Shown here: piece by piece, positions 22,205-34,857 of the stretch
Layout of the letters: every line of letters begins with the position of its first letter
How positions within the stretch are numbered: position 1 is the first letter of the stretch
Source of the DNA: Nannochloris sp. 'desiccata'
Taxonomy: Eukaryota > Chlorophyta > Trebouxiophyceae > Chlorellales > Chlorellaceae
Direction: 5' to 3'
Assembly (NCBI GenBank): GCA_019044685.2
Contig: JAGTXX020000001.1
Coordinates: forward strand, 248,001 to 312,000
Length of the DNA stretch: 64,000 nucleotides
Translations under genes and position numbers: made by a program
Notes under the pieces: model-generated
The model's input: the letters and a program-made list of their open reading frames with translations, nothing else
The model's database searches: none
What the model was told of the DNA's origin: nothing

Positions 22205-23284
22205 ATGAAAATAACGAGAAGATTAACGCAAGTAAGCGCGTATTCCCATGGAGAAGATCACCTTAAGATCAAAACTGTCCATGGAGGCATAGTCACCCTA
22301 TTAGGAGCAACCTTGGCTGTGATTCTCTTTATTGGAGAGGCTCAGCGGTGCCTCCGACTACGCCAAGTTCAAGACATGGTAGTAGATACCAGCATTAGAC
22401 CTAGAATGCACTTTGAGTACGATCTCACCTTCCCAGCGTTACCCTGTCACGCCATTCGTATGGATTCGGGTGATATTGGTGGCAGATTTGAAACCGAGTC
22501 CATGCACAAGGCGGCTCACGATGGAGAAATTCATAAATGGCGCTTAGACTCTAGAGGAAAGAGAATAGAACGTGTAGAATACATTGCACCAAAGGGTAGA
22601 GATAACCCTTTTGTGATGATGCTCGATGCAGAAGATATGAATGAAGTTAGGGATGCGGTCATGCGGCACGAAGGGTGCAACATACGTGGATGGCTAGAAG
22701 TTCAACGAGTGGCTGGAAATATCCATTTCGCAGTCAGACCTGAAGCTATTATGGCAGTTTCAGAATCTGAAGAAGCATTGCAAGCTCTGTTCGATAGACA
22801 TATTGATCTTCACGGATCAGCTCACGATGAATTCCACGCAATGCAGTTAAATGCAAGCCATATTATTCATAAACTGCGGTTTGGCCCTCAACAGTACCCA
22901 GGCCAAGTCCAGCCATTAGAAGGGGTTAGAAGAATTGATAGAAAAGCTACGGGCGTTGATAAATATTTTATCAAAGTTGTACCCACCGAATGGAAGAAAG
23001 GCTCGTGGGGCAGGAAATCAATAGACACCTATCAATACTCTGTTACAGAATACTACACGCCTATCCCTGAAGGAGCTCGAACGATGCCAGGGGTGTTTTT
23101 CCTGTATGATACGTGGCCTATTAAAGTCAACGTAAAGTCAATGAGGTTGGGTTTTATGCATCTGATTACCAGGACGGCGGCGGTCGTAGGAGGCGTGTGG
23201 GCTGTGACTTCTGTTGTAGATAAAATTGTGCATAAGAGTGTTATGGCAGCAAAGAAAATGAATAAACCAAAGGCATCTCTTTAA
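22205..23284 (+). CDS. ERGIC/ERV-family vesicle cargo protein without the cysteine cluster
   Basis: Single exon, 359 aa. The layout equals ERGIC proteins: cytosolic start with the family motif (LTQVSAYSHGEDHLKIKTVHGG), membrane segment about 30-50, lumenal domain (FEYDLTFPALPCHAIRMD; NIRGWLEVQRVAGNIHFAV; YQYSVTEYYTPIPEGARTMP; FFLYDTWPIKV) and a membrane segment near 317-340, ending in a basic tail (KKMNKPKASL). It lacks the CxxC...CC...C cluster of the ERV46-type paralogue at 1.8-3.2 kb, so it may be the ERV41-type partner or a second ERV46 branch. Family knowledge: cycles between ER and Golgi. TGTAA at 23330-23334, 46 nt past the stop, is a likely poly(A) signal. Confidence 0.88.
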   Translation: MKITRRLTQVSAYSHGEDHLKIKTVHGGIVTLLGATLAVILFIGEAQRCLRLRQVQDMVVDTSIRPRMHFEYDLTFPALPCHAIRMDSGDIGGRFETESMHKAAHDGEIHKWRLDSRGKRIERVEYIAPKGRDNPFVMMLDAEDMNEVRDAVMRHEGCNIRGWLEVQRVAGNIHFAVRPEAIMAVSESEEALQALFDRHIDLHGSAHDEFHAMQLNASHIIHKLRFGPQQYPGQVQPLEGVRRIDRKATGVDKYFIKVVPTEWKKGSWGRKSIDTYQYSVTEYYTPIPEGARTMPGVFFLYDTWPIKVNVKSMRLGFMHLITRTAAVVGGVWAVTSVVDKIVHKSVMAAKKMNKPKASL

Positions 23285-23360
23285 TTATATCTGTGGAACA
23301 ATATTAAAATTTACATGATGTGGAAATAGTGTAAACAATGACTGTTCCTTTGACAAGGAT

Positions 23361-23374
23361 TTATTATTATTATT
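23361..23374. repeat. short TTA/ATT microsatellite
   Basis: Four to five TTA units in the 3' region between the convergent ERGIC-family and HMG genes. Confidence 0.6.
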
Positions 23375-23527
23375 CAAGTTTATCGTTACAAAAGTTTTTG
23401 TGTTTCAAGTCAAGTGTGTGGTAATAGACGTAGTACGAAAAGGATGGATGGCGACAATATGGAAAGGACTACGATAGTGGTCATGATATTGATCGTCAAG
23501 TAAAGAAAGCTTAAAGAAGTAGTTGCT

Positions 23528-24185
23528 TTACTTCTTGCCCTCATACTTGGCCTTCTCCTTCTCGTATCTAGCCTTGTCCTCACTGGCCTTCTTGTTGTAC
23601 TTATCGGCCTCCTTGGTCGCCTTGATCTTGTTCCACATTTCACCTAGAGGATAGAGAATAAAGGAACAGGGGAGGTTAGAAGGTATGTTATTTATTTGAG
23701 GCTGGGGGGCTGTATTGAATAAATGAAAAGTAGCGGGAAGTTGAAACTCACCCATGACCTTGGACTTTTCACCGATGCTGGCGGTGGGGTGCTCCTTGTT
23801 CACCTCAGCACGAATATCGTCAAGGTAGAAGAAGTAGGCAGACTTGGGCCTCTGCAAGGAAGAGAACAGGAGAAAAATATGTGAGAGCAAACTAACTACT
23901 ATGATCGAAAGCGGGAGGAGCCTGTGGGCCTGAACACGGGCCACACGCGCCGCGATAAATCTTTAAAAAACATGAATATGCAAATACGCCGCGTGGCTGG
24001 ATTCCGGGAGCCAGCAACAAACTAGATCTAGTGCGTTGATTCTTGACTGACCCTTGATCTTGCCTCTAGCAAGTGGTATTGGATGCATTTCTTACCTTGG
24101 GGGCGTTGGGGTCCTTCTCCTTTTTCTCTTTTTTGGGCTTGGCAGCACCGCCCTTGGCCTTGGGGGCTTTAGCAGGGGAACCCAT
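23528..24185 (-). CDS. HMGB: single HMG-box protein (HMGB/NHP6-like)
   Basis: Three exons, 24185..24096, 23851..23752 and 23643..23528, join to 306 nt (101 aa). The Lys/Ala/Pro-rich N-terminus ends in DPNAPK|RPKSAYFFYL, the canonical start of an HMG box; the box covers about 25-95 (SIGEKSKVMGEMWNKI, ADKYNKKASEDKARYEKEKAKY). The size and single box match NHP6 and plant HMGB proteins. Family knowledge: bends DNA non-sequence-specifically and helps nucleosome remodelling and transcription. All three splice sites are GT-AG, and the box is only complete after splicing. Head-to-head with RuvBL2, 355 bp apart. Confidence 0.95.
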
Positions 24186-26152
<1,967 letters not shown>

Positions 26153-26232
26153 TTTAAATTAATTTTTCATCTTATATTCTGTCGTGTATTAACAAAATGT
26201 GAATGAATATAAAAACAGAAGTTATTATCTCT

Positions 26233-27195
26233 CTAATAAGTAGCTGCAAGGGTAGGATCTATATCATCCTTTACCCCAAACTCATCTTGTCTAGACACGG
26301 AATAGCATAAATGCGTTGCAAATAGCCATGTATGCAGATCAGCTACTGTCTCTATAGGGATGCTGGCAACGTTTCCCTGCCAGGTCACCGCCGCAGCTCT
26401 TTCTTTCTTAATCCGTGCAGTGATCACTTCCTGTGTAAACAGACCCTCATCACTGACAGGGTGAAAATCTACCTGAAATGCTGCTTTATCACCTAATTTA
26501 TCCCCTGCTGCTATTTCAAAACAAGATTCGAAGATAGCTCGAGTCCTCAGCATGTGAAATGCACTGGTGATAACTGATACCTTTCTCCACCCAGCAGGCA
26601 ACGCATGCATAGTCAACGCAAAGTATGCATTTCCTACAGTATCGTACGAAGAGGTTTCTTTTAGTAAGTGCGCAGCAGGTATAGCATGCTCTTCTAGTAA
26701 ATATCGAGCATAGGCAGTACTTTCGTGAAGTACAAATCCTGCGGGGTCAAGTACGGGACGTTTGTGGGGGGTCCCTGCTCCGAGTAGTAATATCGGGATA
26801 GGTTTTGGTTGTTGGGAATAGATGTAGTGAGCACCATCTAAGCGACGGATCACCCAGGGAGGGAGGTCACCGGTTGGCGTCAAGCCGCCTCCGAGTACTA
26901 AGATGGCATCGTAGTCTTGTCTGACAGGGTTGCTTTCAGGAGTAGAGACGAGCCATCCTTGAGATTTTAGAGTTGCGAATTGGGGGGAAGATTGGATAGA
27001 AGAGGGAGCTTCGCAGCGGGGAGCAATTGCAAGTCGCTGGGCGGCGGTGGCGGAAAAGCAGCGGTAATTGTGAGATTTGAATTTGAGTGGCAACACAGGC
27101 CTGCACCCAGAGATATATGTCTGCAGAGAGTATGGATTACTTCCAGGTAAGCGCCTGAGTATTTCAGAAAGTGATGTAAAGCATTTTAAGGGCAT
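26233..27195 (-). CDS. DUF218 (YdcF/SanA-like) domain protein, probably organellar
   Basis: Single exon, 320 aa. The DUF218 core covers about 92-230: DAILVLGGGLTPTGDLPPWV, then PILLLGAGTPHKRP, STAYARYLLEEHAIPAAHLL, ETSSYDTVGNAYF and KVSVITSAFHMLRTRAIFE. These match the order of conserved blocks of YdcF/SanA proteins. The first ~90 residues are Ser/Arg/Thr-rich with few acids, suggesting import into plastid or mitochondrion. Family knowledge: a Rossmann-like fold; bacterial members act in envelope integrity, and the eukaryotic role is not established. It is head-to-head with the large repeat protein (477 bp apart). Confidence 0.85.
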   Translation of the reverse strand: MPLKCFTSLSEILRRLPGSNPYSLQTYISGCRPVLPLKFKSHNYRCFSATAAQRLAIAPRCEAPSSIQSSPQFATLKSQGWLVSTPESNPVRQDYDAILVLGGGLTPTGDLPPWVIRRLDGAHYIYSQQPKPIPILLLGAGTPHKRPVLDPAGFVLHESTAYARYLLEEHAIPAAHLLKETSSYDTVGNAYFALTMHALPAGWRKVSVITSAFHMLRTRAIFESCFEIAAGDKLGDKAAFQVDFHPVSDEGLFTQEVITARIKKERAAAVTWQGNVASIPIETVADLHTWLFATHLCYSVSRQDEFGVKDDIDPTLAATY

Positions 27196-27672
27196 ATACC
27201 TTTGTTGACAGCTGGGGGTGGGGATGTAAAATTGATTGAATTAAAACTTTAGTTCTTGCGCTGGTTGCGCTGGGAAGTGTTAATCGCATTCTATAGACGT
27301 TGAGGACTGAAATGAATGCATAAATATAAATCAATTAAAAGAATGCTGTTTCAGCCTCAAAAGTGGGTCTCTTTCGTTGCGCTCAGCCGCTGATTTTCGT
27401 TGAGCGAGCTATTTTTCTTCCTCAGCGGAGTCATATAACTTGCTCTGAATTCATTTTCATCATTTAATATTGAATCTATATTCTCTCAACTATAGCGGTA
27501 ACCCACCGCGTATCCATTAAGAAGTCAAGTCTAACCTTTTTCAGTTGGCGATCTGGAGTCAGAGCCTTGAAGATGTCACTTGGAATGCAGCTGGGGCTCG
27601 GAATTCGATCTCAATAAATCACAATAATATTCATACTCCCAAAGAAAATTAGATTTAATCAGTCAAAGCGGA
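27196..27672. promoter_or_regulatory. divergent region, DUF218 gene / large repeat protein
   Basis: About 477 bp between opposite starts, with AT-rich sequence and no recognised motif or open frame of note. Confidence 0.35.
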
Positions 27673-30600
27673 ATGACCACAGTTTCGACCATTCCAAAAA
27701 CTTTGGGGGAGTTGGCCAGTAATCGCGACCAACGGCCCACTATTTTAATAACTACAGTCGAATTAGCACCTGGAATAGAAGGTACAATCACTCTATATGA
27801 AGGAGATGATCCCCGGGACGCTGCTCAGCGGTTTTGTCTCGAGCATGGCTTGGCAGCCAATGTAGTTGAGCCTCTTACTCTCCATATTCTGGAGAATTTA
27901 GATAACCTGGAGCACGGAAGTGATAATTCTTCAGAACTTAGTCAGGTATGGATACAAATACTGTTCTAATAGACTGTTCACTTAACTCTTCATAGTAAAT
28001 CTCTAATTCACTGCTCACAACCCTCTTTAACCCTTTTTCCCTTTTCATAGGCTGAAGATATCCATGCCTCAATCCCTCGCCCTCCCAAATCAGCGAATAA
28101 GAATAGCAAACCACGCGGACCTTCATTAGTTCGTGAAGCAGAGGAGACGGCAGCTGAAGTTGAAGCCACCCTAGCCAGCTATACCACGAGTAGTACCGTA
28201 CTAACAGCAGCTCCCTTAGTCCGCCCTTCTTCTGCTACCAGTAGCCTTGCCACTGAATATTACGGTCGTCCATTACACAGTGCCAGCGCTGTTGCACGCA
28301 CAGCTGAAGCAGCAGCAGCTCCAGCAGCAGATCGTCTTTACGCCGATCATTTCCGGAAGCAAGCAATGTTGGATGAACAACGCCGTATCCGTGATTTAGA
28401 GCTTCAATTAGCAACCCAGCAAGTGTATTGTACACCCGTAAGTCGCGCGTTAGCTGCTCATCGCACTGCTGGTGGCTATTCCTCGTACGGAGAGAGGCTC
28501 TATGCCGAAGGCCGACTCGAAGCTTTAAAAAGGGAAGCTGAGATAGCTCAAATTAGAGCCCAGGAAGCTGATGAAGAGCTGGTTGGAGCGACATTCCATC
28601 CTCAGATTAGTAAACTTGCTCAAAATATGAAATTGTCTTCTGCCACTGCTGCTCGTGGTAGCAGCGCTGGAAGCAACGGCATTAGCTCAGCAGCCCCCTG
28701 GGATAGATTACACAACCAAGGCTCTGCATTAAAAAAAGAACGTCGTGCCGAGGCAATCCGCAAAGAGTTAGACGAGGAGGAACTTAAAGAATGTAGCTTT
28801 AAGCCTCGTGTTGACCGCAACTCTGCTCGCCTAGTACACGAGCGCAGAGGTGTTGCTGCAGACAGTGGCTTACCTTTATACCAACGTCTCTACAACGAGG
28901 GGTTGTTTTCAAAGGAGAAACAACAAGAGAATGCCCTTATGTGGCTCCCTGATGACGCTACTTTCAAGCCAAAAATAAATACCAGCTCCGTAGTGATGAC
29001 CGACCTTTTAGCTGTCGCCGAAGGAGATACCACTGGCGCTTTAGCCCGGGATGTTTCCGAAAGGTTGTTATTACGTGGTAAAAGGTGCCAAGAGAAGCTG
29101 GAAGCAGCTCGACAAGCGAGCATTGCACCAGTAGATGCTGAAGGTCGTCATTTATTCCAACCAAAAACGCTCCGAGCACCAAGAGGCATCGATCGAACAG
29201 GCCCCATAGGCGAGCACCTGTACACAGCTGCTTTGCAATCTTCTGCAAAAGCGCAAGCACAAGCTGAAGCTGCACGGAAGCAAGCTTTACACCAAGCTGC
29301 GTCCGTCCACGTTAATAGTGTCTCTATAAAAATGATGGAGAGGTTACAACAGGAACGTTTAAGAGCAATTTTTGCATATTTAGCACGTGTCGGCCCTTCC
29401 CAGATGATTCCAATGGAAATTAATTTGCTTAACGTGTTGAATGATGAAGAGTTCATGGATACGATTGATCCTGAGGTGCGTGCTGATGTAGAGCATGCTG
29501 GTAAATTGTTGAGAAAAACGATAAAAATACAGAGGCAGCAGCAGCAGCAGCAGAATGGTTGGGATAGTGATGGTACAGTTGCTGATGTGGACAAATCTGA
29601 AAGGGGAGACAGTGTTAATGAAAATGATGATAGTGTGGCTTGGTCCTTGAAAGTGCCGCTTTCTTCTGTAGCCCACCGCGGCAGCAGTGCTGGAGGCGCG
29701 AGCGTTGCCACTTCCAACACAACAACTGCTGTTCCTGTTCCCCATTCTGAAAAGGAAGCTTTGTGGGCGATGAGCCACAATGGTGAAGTCACAGAAACTG
29801 GCTTCGTTGCCTTGATGTCTGAAGTACTCGATCGTACTCGTGGTATTGCTCGCCAGTACTTGCTACCATTACCATCTACGAGAAGAAAGTGGGAGGAGCC
29901 TACCTTCAGACCTGCTATTGAACCTCGATCACTTGCCTTGGCAGCGCGAATACGTCCCGAGGGGTTGCCTGCTCATGAGATTTTGTACCGTACTGCCCAA
30001 GAAACGGCAGAAAAGAAAGAAATTGCACAAAAAGAGCAAGAAGCCGCGATTTTAAGGGAATGTAGTTTTCAACCAACTTTTGTTTCCGCGCACCCATTGG
30101 TCAACCAAGGACGTGCTCTCAAAATGGCATCGCAACCCCCTGTGATCAAACATACCTTGACAAAGCAAGAGGTGGAGGCGCGACGAGAATTAGAAGAGCT
30201 TTGTGAGATTGCTGAAGAGGCTGAACAAAGAAAGCACGCGCATCAGTTGCAACAGCAAAAGAGAGGCATCGCTGCTCGTGGATTTTCTGTGGCTGAGAAT
30301 AATACTACTACTGATCGAGCTATTGCTGGTGGTGGTGCTTGTGGTAATGTTGTGAATGATGCTACAGCTGGGATACCGTCACTTTCCTCTACAAACCCTG
30401 CGAATCTTATCCACACTGCACATCCTTCTACTACTACCAAAACCGCCGGTAATTCTCTTGAAGATGGAATTGATGCGATAGAGAGACAGATTCAAGACGC
30501 TATGGCCCGTCTAAGTATGACTGGAGAGTCATTTGCCGCTCATTTGGGTGCTGTGCCCCTTCAAAAGAGTACTGGAAATGTCTATAAAATTGATGGCGGT

Positions 30601-31053
30601 AGTGGATCTGGGCGTGTTATTGACGTTGCAGCAAGTTGCAGTGCTGTTACTATTGGTAGACCCTCTGAGAAACAACCGCAAGAAGAAGAACAGCCTACTC
30701 CGTTAGTAAACAATGCAGCAGAGTTGGCTGCTCGTCTTCGAGCTTCTTTGGATTATACTGCTTTATTTGGTGGTGGTACTGGAAGTTTCGCAGAAACCCC
30801 TGCCACCTCCATGTCCGCTTTCTCTGGCACTGCTGGGTGCAAGGTGGAGGAAGACTTTTCTGATTTTAATCCAATGGGGGATGGTCAGACGCCTGCAAAT
30901 GTCGCTGCTCTCGGTGGTGGTGGTGGTGGTGGTGACGGTGAAGCGGCTGCCCTGCCACAAACGCAACAGCACCAGGTTCGGAGTTTGTTAGCTCAGCTGG
31001 CAGCAGAGCCCTTGCCTGCTGACCTTGTTGAATGCACTGGAAGTAGTTGTTGA
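27673..31053 (+). CDS. large LYxxG-repeat protein, possible cytoskeletal or axonemal role
   Basis: Exons 27673..27945 and 28051..31053 (GTATGG / TTCATAG, phase 0) give 3276 nt (1091 aa). Residues about 23-75 form a compact domain (ILITTVELAPGIEGTITLYE, GDDPRDAAQRFCLEHGL) that looks ubiquitin/PB1-like. Then a degenerate unit recurs about five times at roughly residues 230, 305, 367, 476 and 726: an ERLYxEG-like start, a charged helix of 20-35 residues, and (E)CSFKP or ATFKPKI. Such units are common in long proteins of flagellated protists. The C-terminal third is low complexity with Gln and Gly runs. I do not know its function; a microtubule or basal-body role is inference from the repeat type. 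TGTAA at 31094-31098 is 41 nt past the stop. Confidence 0.75.
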
Positions 31054-31314
31054 TTCAATCTAAATATAGATGGGTATTATTTTCACAGTAATGTGTAATG
31101 TGTTGGAAGAGTAGAATTTTATTTTTGTTGTTGGGGCTTGTTTTTTCTTTTTTTTCCTTTTTTAATTTCACCTTTTCTTTTCGCTCTTCTGTTAGAGCTA
31201 TGACATACACAGTGAAATTACATAATAAAACTACCGATTTAACAATCAAATATTGATGTTCTCAAAAGTGAGCTAAATAGATAGATAGGCCTATAGACTG
31301 GTCTTCATTCTTTA

Positions 31315-32146
31315 TTATTTTGGACCGCTGTTTTTGCTTGAGCCGCAGCGCTCAACCATCACTTCATAGACTTGCTTGCCATTGAAAATTAAAGGGAAGA
31401 AATGAATTTGACCTTCAGGTTTGGTCTGTGTTTCTTTGAAATACACCAGTACAGGGAAACCGGGCCACCAAAATTCCCTACAGAAAAAAAAAATAGAAAT
31501 TAAGAAGTGGCGGGAAATACATAGAGAAAATTTTTCATGTGAACAAAACAGTTTGCACTTGATTGAAATTGTCCGCAGGAGAGGGGAAGAAATGTATTAA
31601 ATTTCTCTTACCAATTGACAAATGTATCGTATTTCCAGCGATTTTCTCCTCCTACAAATGCATTTTCAGACTTTACTTTCTGCTCCCCAATCACAACTTC
31701 CAAGTACTCATCCTCAAAAATAAATTTCACTCTGCTGGCCTGTACCGCTAAAAAAACGCCAAGGATGCCAGAGATACCAGCAGCGATGTCGTTGCCAAGG
31801 AGGAAGTGGGATGCACCTGCGGTTCCTAATAATACAGCAGGGATGTTGTAGGAAGGGTCAGGGATGATAGTTTCACGCTTGGCTAGTTTTGAGGAAGCCG
31901 TGCCGCCAAATGACGGCAACTTGAAGTTGCTAAAAAGCTGCAAAGGAAAGAATGAGAAATGAGGTTGAGGATAGCTTCGTTGATTAGCAATGTGCAATTT
32001 AGGGGACAATGTGCGTATTGTATGGACCGTATGAGCGGAGATGTAGGATATCTTACTGCCCGGGTAGGTCCCCCAGATGAACGAGCAATCTGTGCAGATG
32101 AGCGACTTGCAGCCACACTAGGGCGCATTAATGTAAAAGTCTGCAT
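31315..32146 (-). CDS. plastid DUF3119 membrane protein
   Basis: Three exons, 32146..32057, 31937..31612 and 31477..31315, join (all GT-AG) to 579 nt (192 aa). The last exon has no start codon of its own and is only found by splicing through W (TG|G). The N-terminus (MQTFTLMRPSVAASRSSAQI...) is a typical plastid transit peptide. The mature part has two hydrophobic segments (NIPAVLLGTAGASHFLLG, IAAGISGILGVFLAVQ) and then the DUF3119 blocks VKFIFEDEYLEVVIG, NRWKYDTFVNWEFWWP, FPVLVYFKETQT and HFFPLIFNGKQV. The family is shared by cyanobacteria and plastid-bearing eukaryotes; function unknown. TTACA at 31218-31222 is a likely poly(A) signal. Confidence 0.92.
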
Positions 32147-32386
32147 CTCGATGAAACGTATATAAAGAATTAAATGTTCTTGTTTGCTAAAGATCAGGAA
32201 TTTTTGAGGCCATAACCAGTTTCTTTGTGTTTCTTGCAACTTTGTCATATTTTGACGCCAGTTTACTTGCACTCTTGCTTATATTCTCACAATGTCTATC
32301 TATAGGACATTTTCAAAGTGGACTCATTCCAAAATAATTGCATAGACCCCAACTTTTGTGCGATATGTTTGAACAATCCAGAGATC

Positions 32387-33218
32387 ATGATCACTTATGA
32401 AGAGTTTGCTTCTGCAGCCTCCAAGCTTCAGACCTTGGCTTTAGAATGGAAATGGATAGATTCTACAAACACCCATCTACCTAGTTCCTTGGTAAGCTTG
32501 TGGGATTCGGGGATTCCTTTTTCCTTTTAAATATTTTCTGCTTCCTCCCCCGCCCCTCAGCAGCAGACCAGTTTGTAACTCCATTCATACATACAACGCC
32601 CAGGGACAAGGATATTTAGAGCGCATCTCGATTCGTCAAGCAGGGAATGGTGTGCCGTGCTCATGCTTAGAAAAAGAAGAGACGGAAGAAGACGACCTCA
32701 GTGGTTCTACCCCCCCTGCTCCTCTTGCACTCATTTCCTGGCGTATTCACGTGTGCTATAGTCACTCATATCGGGAACCTGTACTGTATTTTCAAACCAC
32801 TGAACAATCTGGAACCCCACTCCCATTCAACAGAATCTTAAAAGAACTTGAAAACGACGAACCTAAATTTTCAAACAAACAAACAAACAAAAACACTGGT
32901 GGTCTAGATATTCAAAAACTTGATCTGCTTTCAATATCACAGGAAGACCATCCTGTGCTGCATACACCCTTTTATATGCTTCATCCATGCAAAACAGGTG
33001 AAATAATGGCATCGCTAGCCTCTGAAAATAAGGAAATGCAACAAAATTCAAGCACCCCACCTCGGTTGCCTGCTTCTCAACCAGCAGAACAAGGAAGTTT
33101 TAACTTGTGTAATTCGAAGTTAAAGTACCTGTTAGCTTGGCTTTGTGTTGCAGGGAGACCTCTAGGGGTAGCCCCAAATACATTGGAATACGTAGCAATG
33201 CTGAATTCGGGGGCGTAG
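32387..33218 (+). CDS. ATG10: autophagy E2-like enzyme ATG10
   Basis: Exons 32387..32491 and 32604..33218 (GTAAGC / GCCCAG, phase 0) give 720 nt (239 aa). Hallmarks are the N-terminal helix MITYEEFASAASKLQ, the block ISWRIHVCYSHSYREPVLYF, the catalytic region HPVLHTPFYMLHPCKT with Cys164, and the C-terminal YLLAWLCVAGRPLGV. Family knowledge: ATG10 takes ATG12 from ATG7 and joins it to ATG5, which then drives ATG8 lipidation on autophagosome membranes. The frame is open upstream to a possible acceptor at 32309, so a further 5' exon or upstream start cannot be excluded; ATG at 32387 fits the family start best. The middle contains low-complexity KQTNKN. Confidence 0.87.
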
Positions 33219-33506
33219 CAAAAGAGGAGAATAAAGAAACCCCCACCTTATCGTTTATTCATTTGCCAAGTAGTAAAATATTCTCAACTCCTGTTTCTGC
33301 TTTTCGTTAGTTTTTAATTTACACAGTTGACAGATTCTGGTATACTATTACCTGAACACCCATCAATTCAGCTACGAATTACTAGTGGTCAATGTCAACC
33401 GTTCCACACACACCCTACATTACATACATAAATACTTTTACTTTTTTGCCTTTCGGATAAAAATACCAAAAAAGTGGAAACCCGCCTTTCCTTTCTTAAA
33501 TTTTTT

Positions 33507-34518
33507 TTATTTAATAACTGCCAACCATCCAATAGTAGTATATAACAAACACAGCGGATACACAGCCAACGCTCTTCTATTCAACGGCACAGCCCCACCA
33601 ACAAAGGGAACACTGGCCCAGGATGCCCATGCGATGGCTATCGGGATCAGAATCCATCTGGCAAGAGCCGCCCTTACAAATAAACAGATGATCGCAGCAG
33701 CGTCTAATGGGAAGAGGCAATAGCCTAATAAACAGAGGGATTGAAAGAAGCCGATGGTGCCGCCTAGGAGGACCACGTTGACCGTAAGGACGATGGCCCC
33801 GATAGAGAGTAAAGCAAAAACGAGCTGCAAGGTAAAAAAAGGGATTGGGGTTGGGGTTGGGGGGTAAGGAATTTACTTAATTGGCCAGATTAGGGAATAA
33901 CAACAACAACAATAAATGATGTAAAATTAGTGTATTTTAGATACTATACAGTAGTATGTAATCGTAATGAAGGCTGACGGAAGGGAGCAAAGAATAAAAA
34001 TAAATAACTGGAGAGTGACCGACATACCGAGAACGTGCTAGCAGGTTTTGCAGCTCCAATAGACAGTATCACTGCTAATCCTAAGGTAAACACCATAGGT
34101 CCCCATAAATCCCAATTTCTCAACGCTGCAGATTGTTGGGATCTATCCTTGAAGGGAAATACTACCATTTTTAGGTTCATATAAATTCTTTTGACATCTC
34201 GCTTGATCGTCTCAAATATTGGCTCATCCAGAGTATTGTCGATATTGCCAAAGCCTGAGGGGGAAGGTGTCGGTGGTTGATAGTCGCCAGCGCCAGGGGT
34301 GCTCACTGGGACTGAAGGCTCCGCTGTGAAAAGCTGCAGAAAAGAAATGGGGACGGTTGGTGTTGGGGATGAGAGAAATAATGTTTGTGATCAAGAATGA
34401 TAAGCAAACAGAGATTCACGGTGTGCGGCGATGAAATAGATGTTAGAATTGTTCTTACCTGCTCTACATCGCGTCCTGGAGCGCTGAATCCAGCAGTGGC
34501 GTTCTGAAAAAAGGACAT
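33507..34518 (-). CDS. YIPF6: YIPF6/YIP4-type Golgi membrane protein
   Basis: Three exons, 34518..34459, 34333..34028 and 33824..33507, join in phase 0 to 684 nt (227 aa). The cytosolic part has the family motif NTLDEPIFETIKRDVKRIY and LRNWDLWGPMVFTLGLAVIL; five hydrophobic segments follow, with GTIGFFQSLCLLGYCLFPL in TM3. Length and blocks match human YIPF6 and plant YIP4a/b. Family knowledge: Golgi/TGN proteins that interact with Rab GTPases; plant YIP4 acts with ECHIDNA in secretion of wall material. A G-rich tract on the plus strand sits next to the second intron's acceptor. TTACA at 33420-33424 is a likely poly(A) signal. Confidence 0.93.
33841..33864 (+). other. G-rich GGGGTT-like tract in YIPF6 intron 2
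   Basis: Four G-runs of three to six separated by TT or ATT, able in principle to form a G-quadruplex on the plus strand. On the transcript strand it is a C-rich CCCCAA tract immediately upstream of the acceptor at 33825. Confidence 0.7.
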
Positions 34519-34857
34519 GATTGATCAACACGTTATTTGATCTGCGGAACACACGCGACGTTGATCAGCTAGGGACGCTTCTATTTTCAATATCCAATAA
34601 TAAATGATCAAATAAAATACTAATACCTTAAATAGGTATTTACTGCTGAAGCCTCTCATAGTCTGGCCTCTACCTTTCTGTTCTCACCAATCTCAGAAAG
34701 GAATTGGCCAAAGTAGCATACCGTGTAAGAAAATTCATTCATTGCTGTCAGCAGCACTCTGCTTTGCACTCGCCTATCACAACAAAGTTCAAGCTATTTA
34801 TTTTACAATGTACTATTCCAGAAATCCCAAGCAAAATAATGATAAACGGAAGTACTA

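Noticed and set aside
29148..29792. 214-codon frame on the minus strand inside the LYxxG gene
   Set aside because: No domain, biased composition, and it lies wholly within a long convincing frame on the other strand.
33841..33864. Telomere-like repeat or internal telomere scar
   Set aside because: Only three GGGGTT-like units inside an intron of an intact gene; plant and algal telomeres are usually TTTAGGG or TTTTAGGG.
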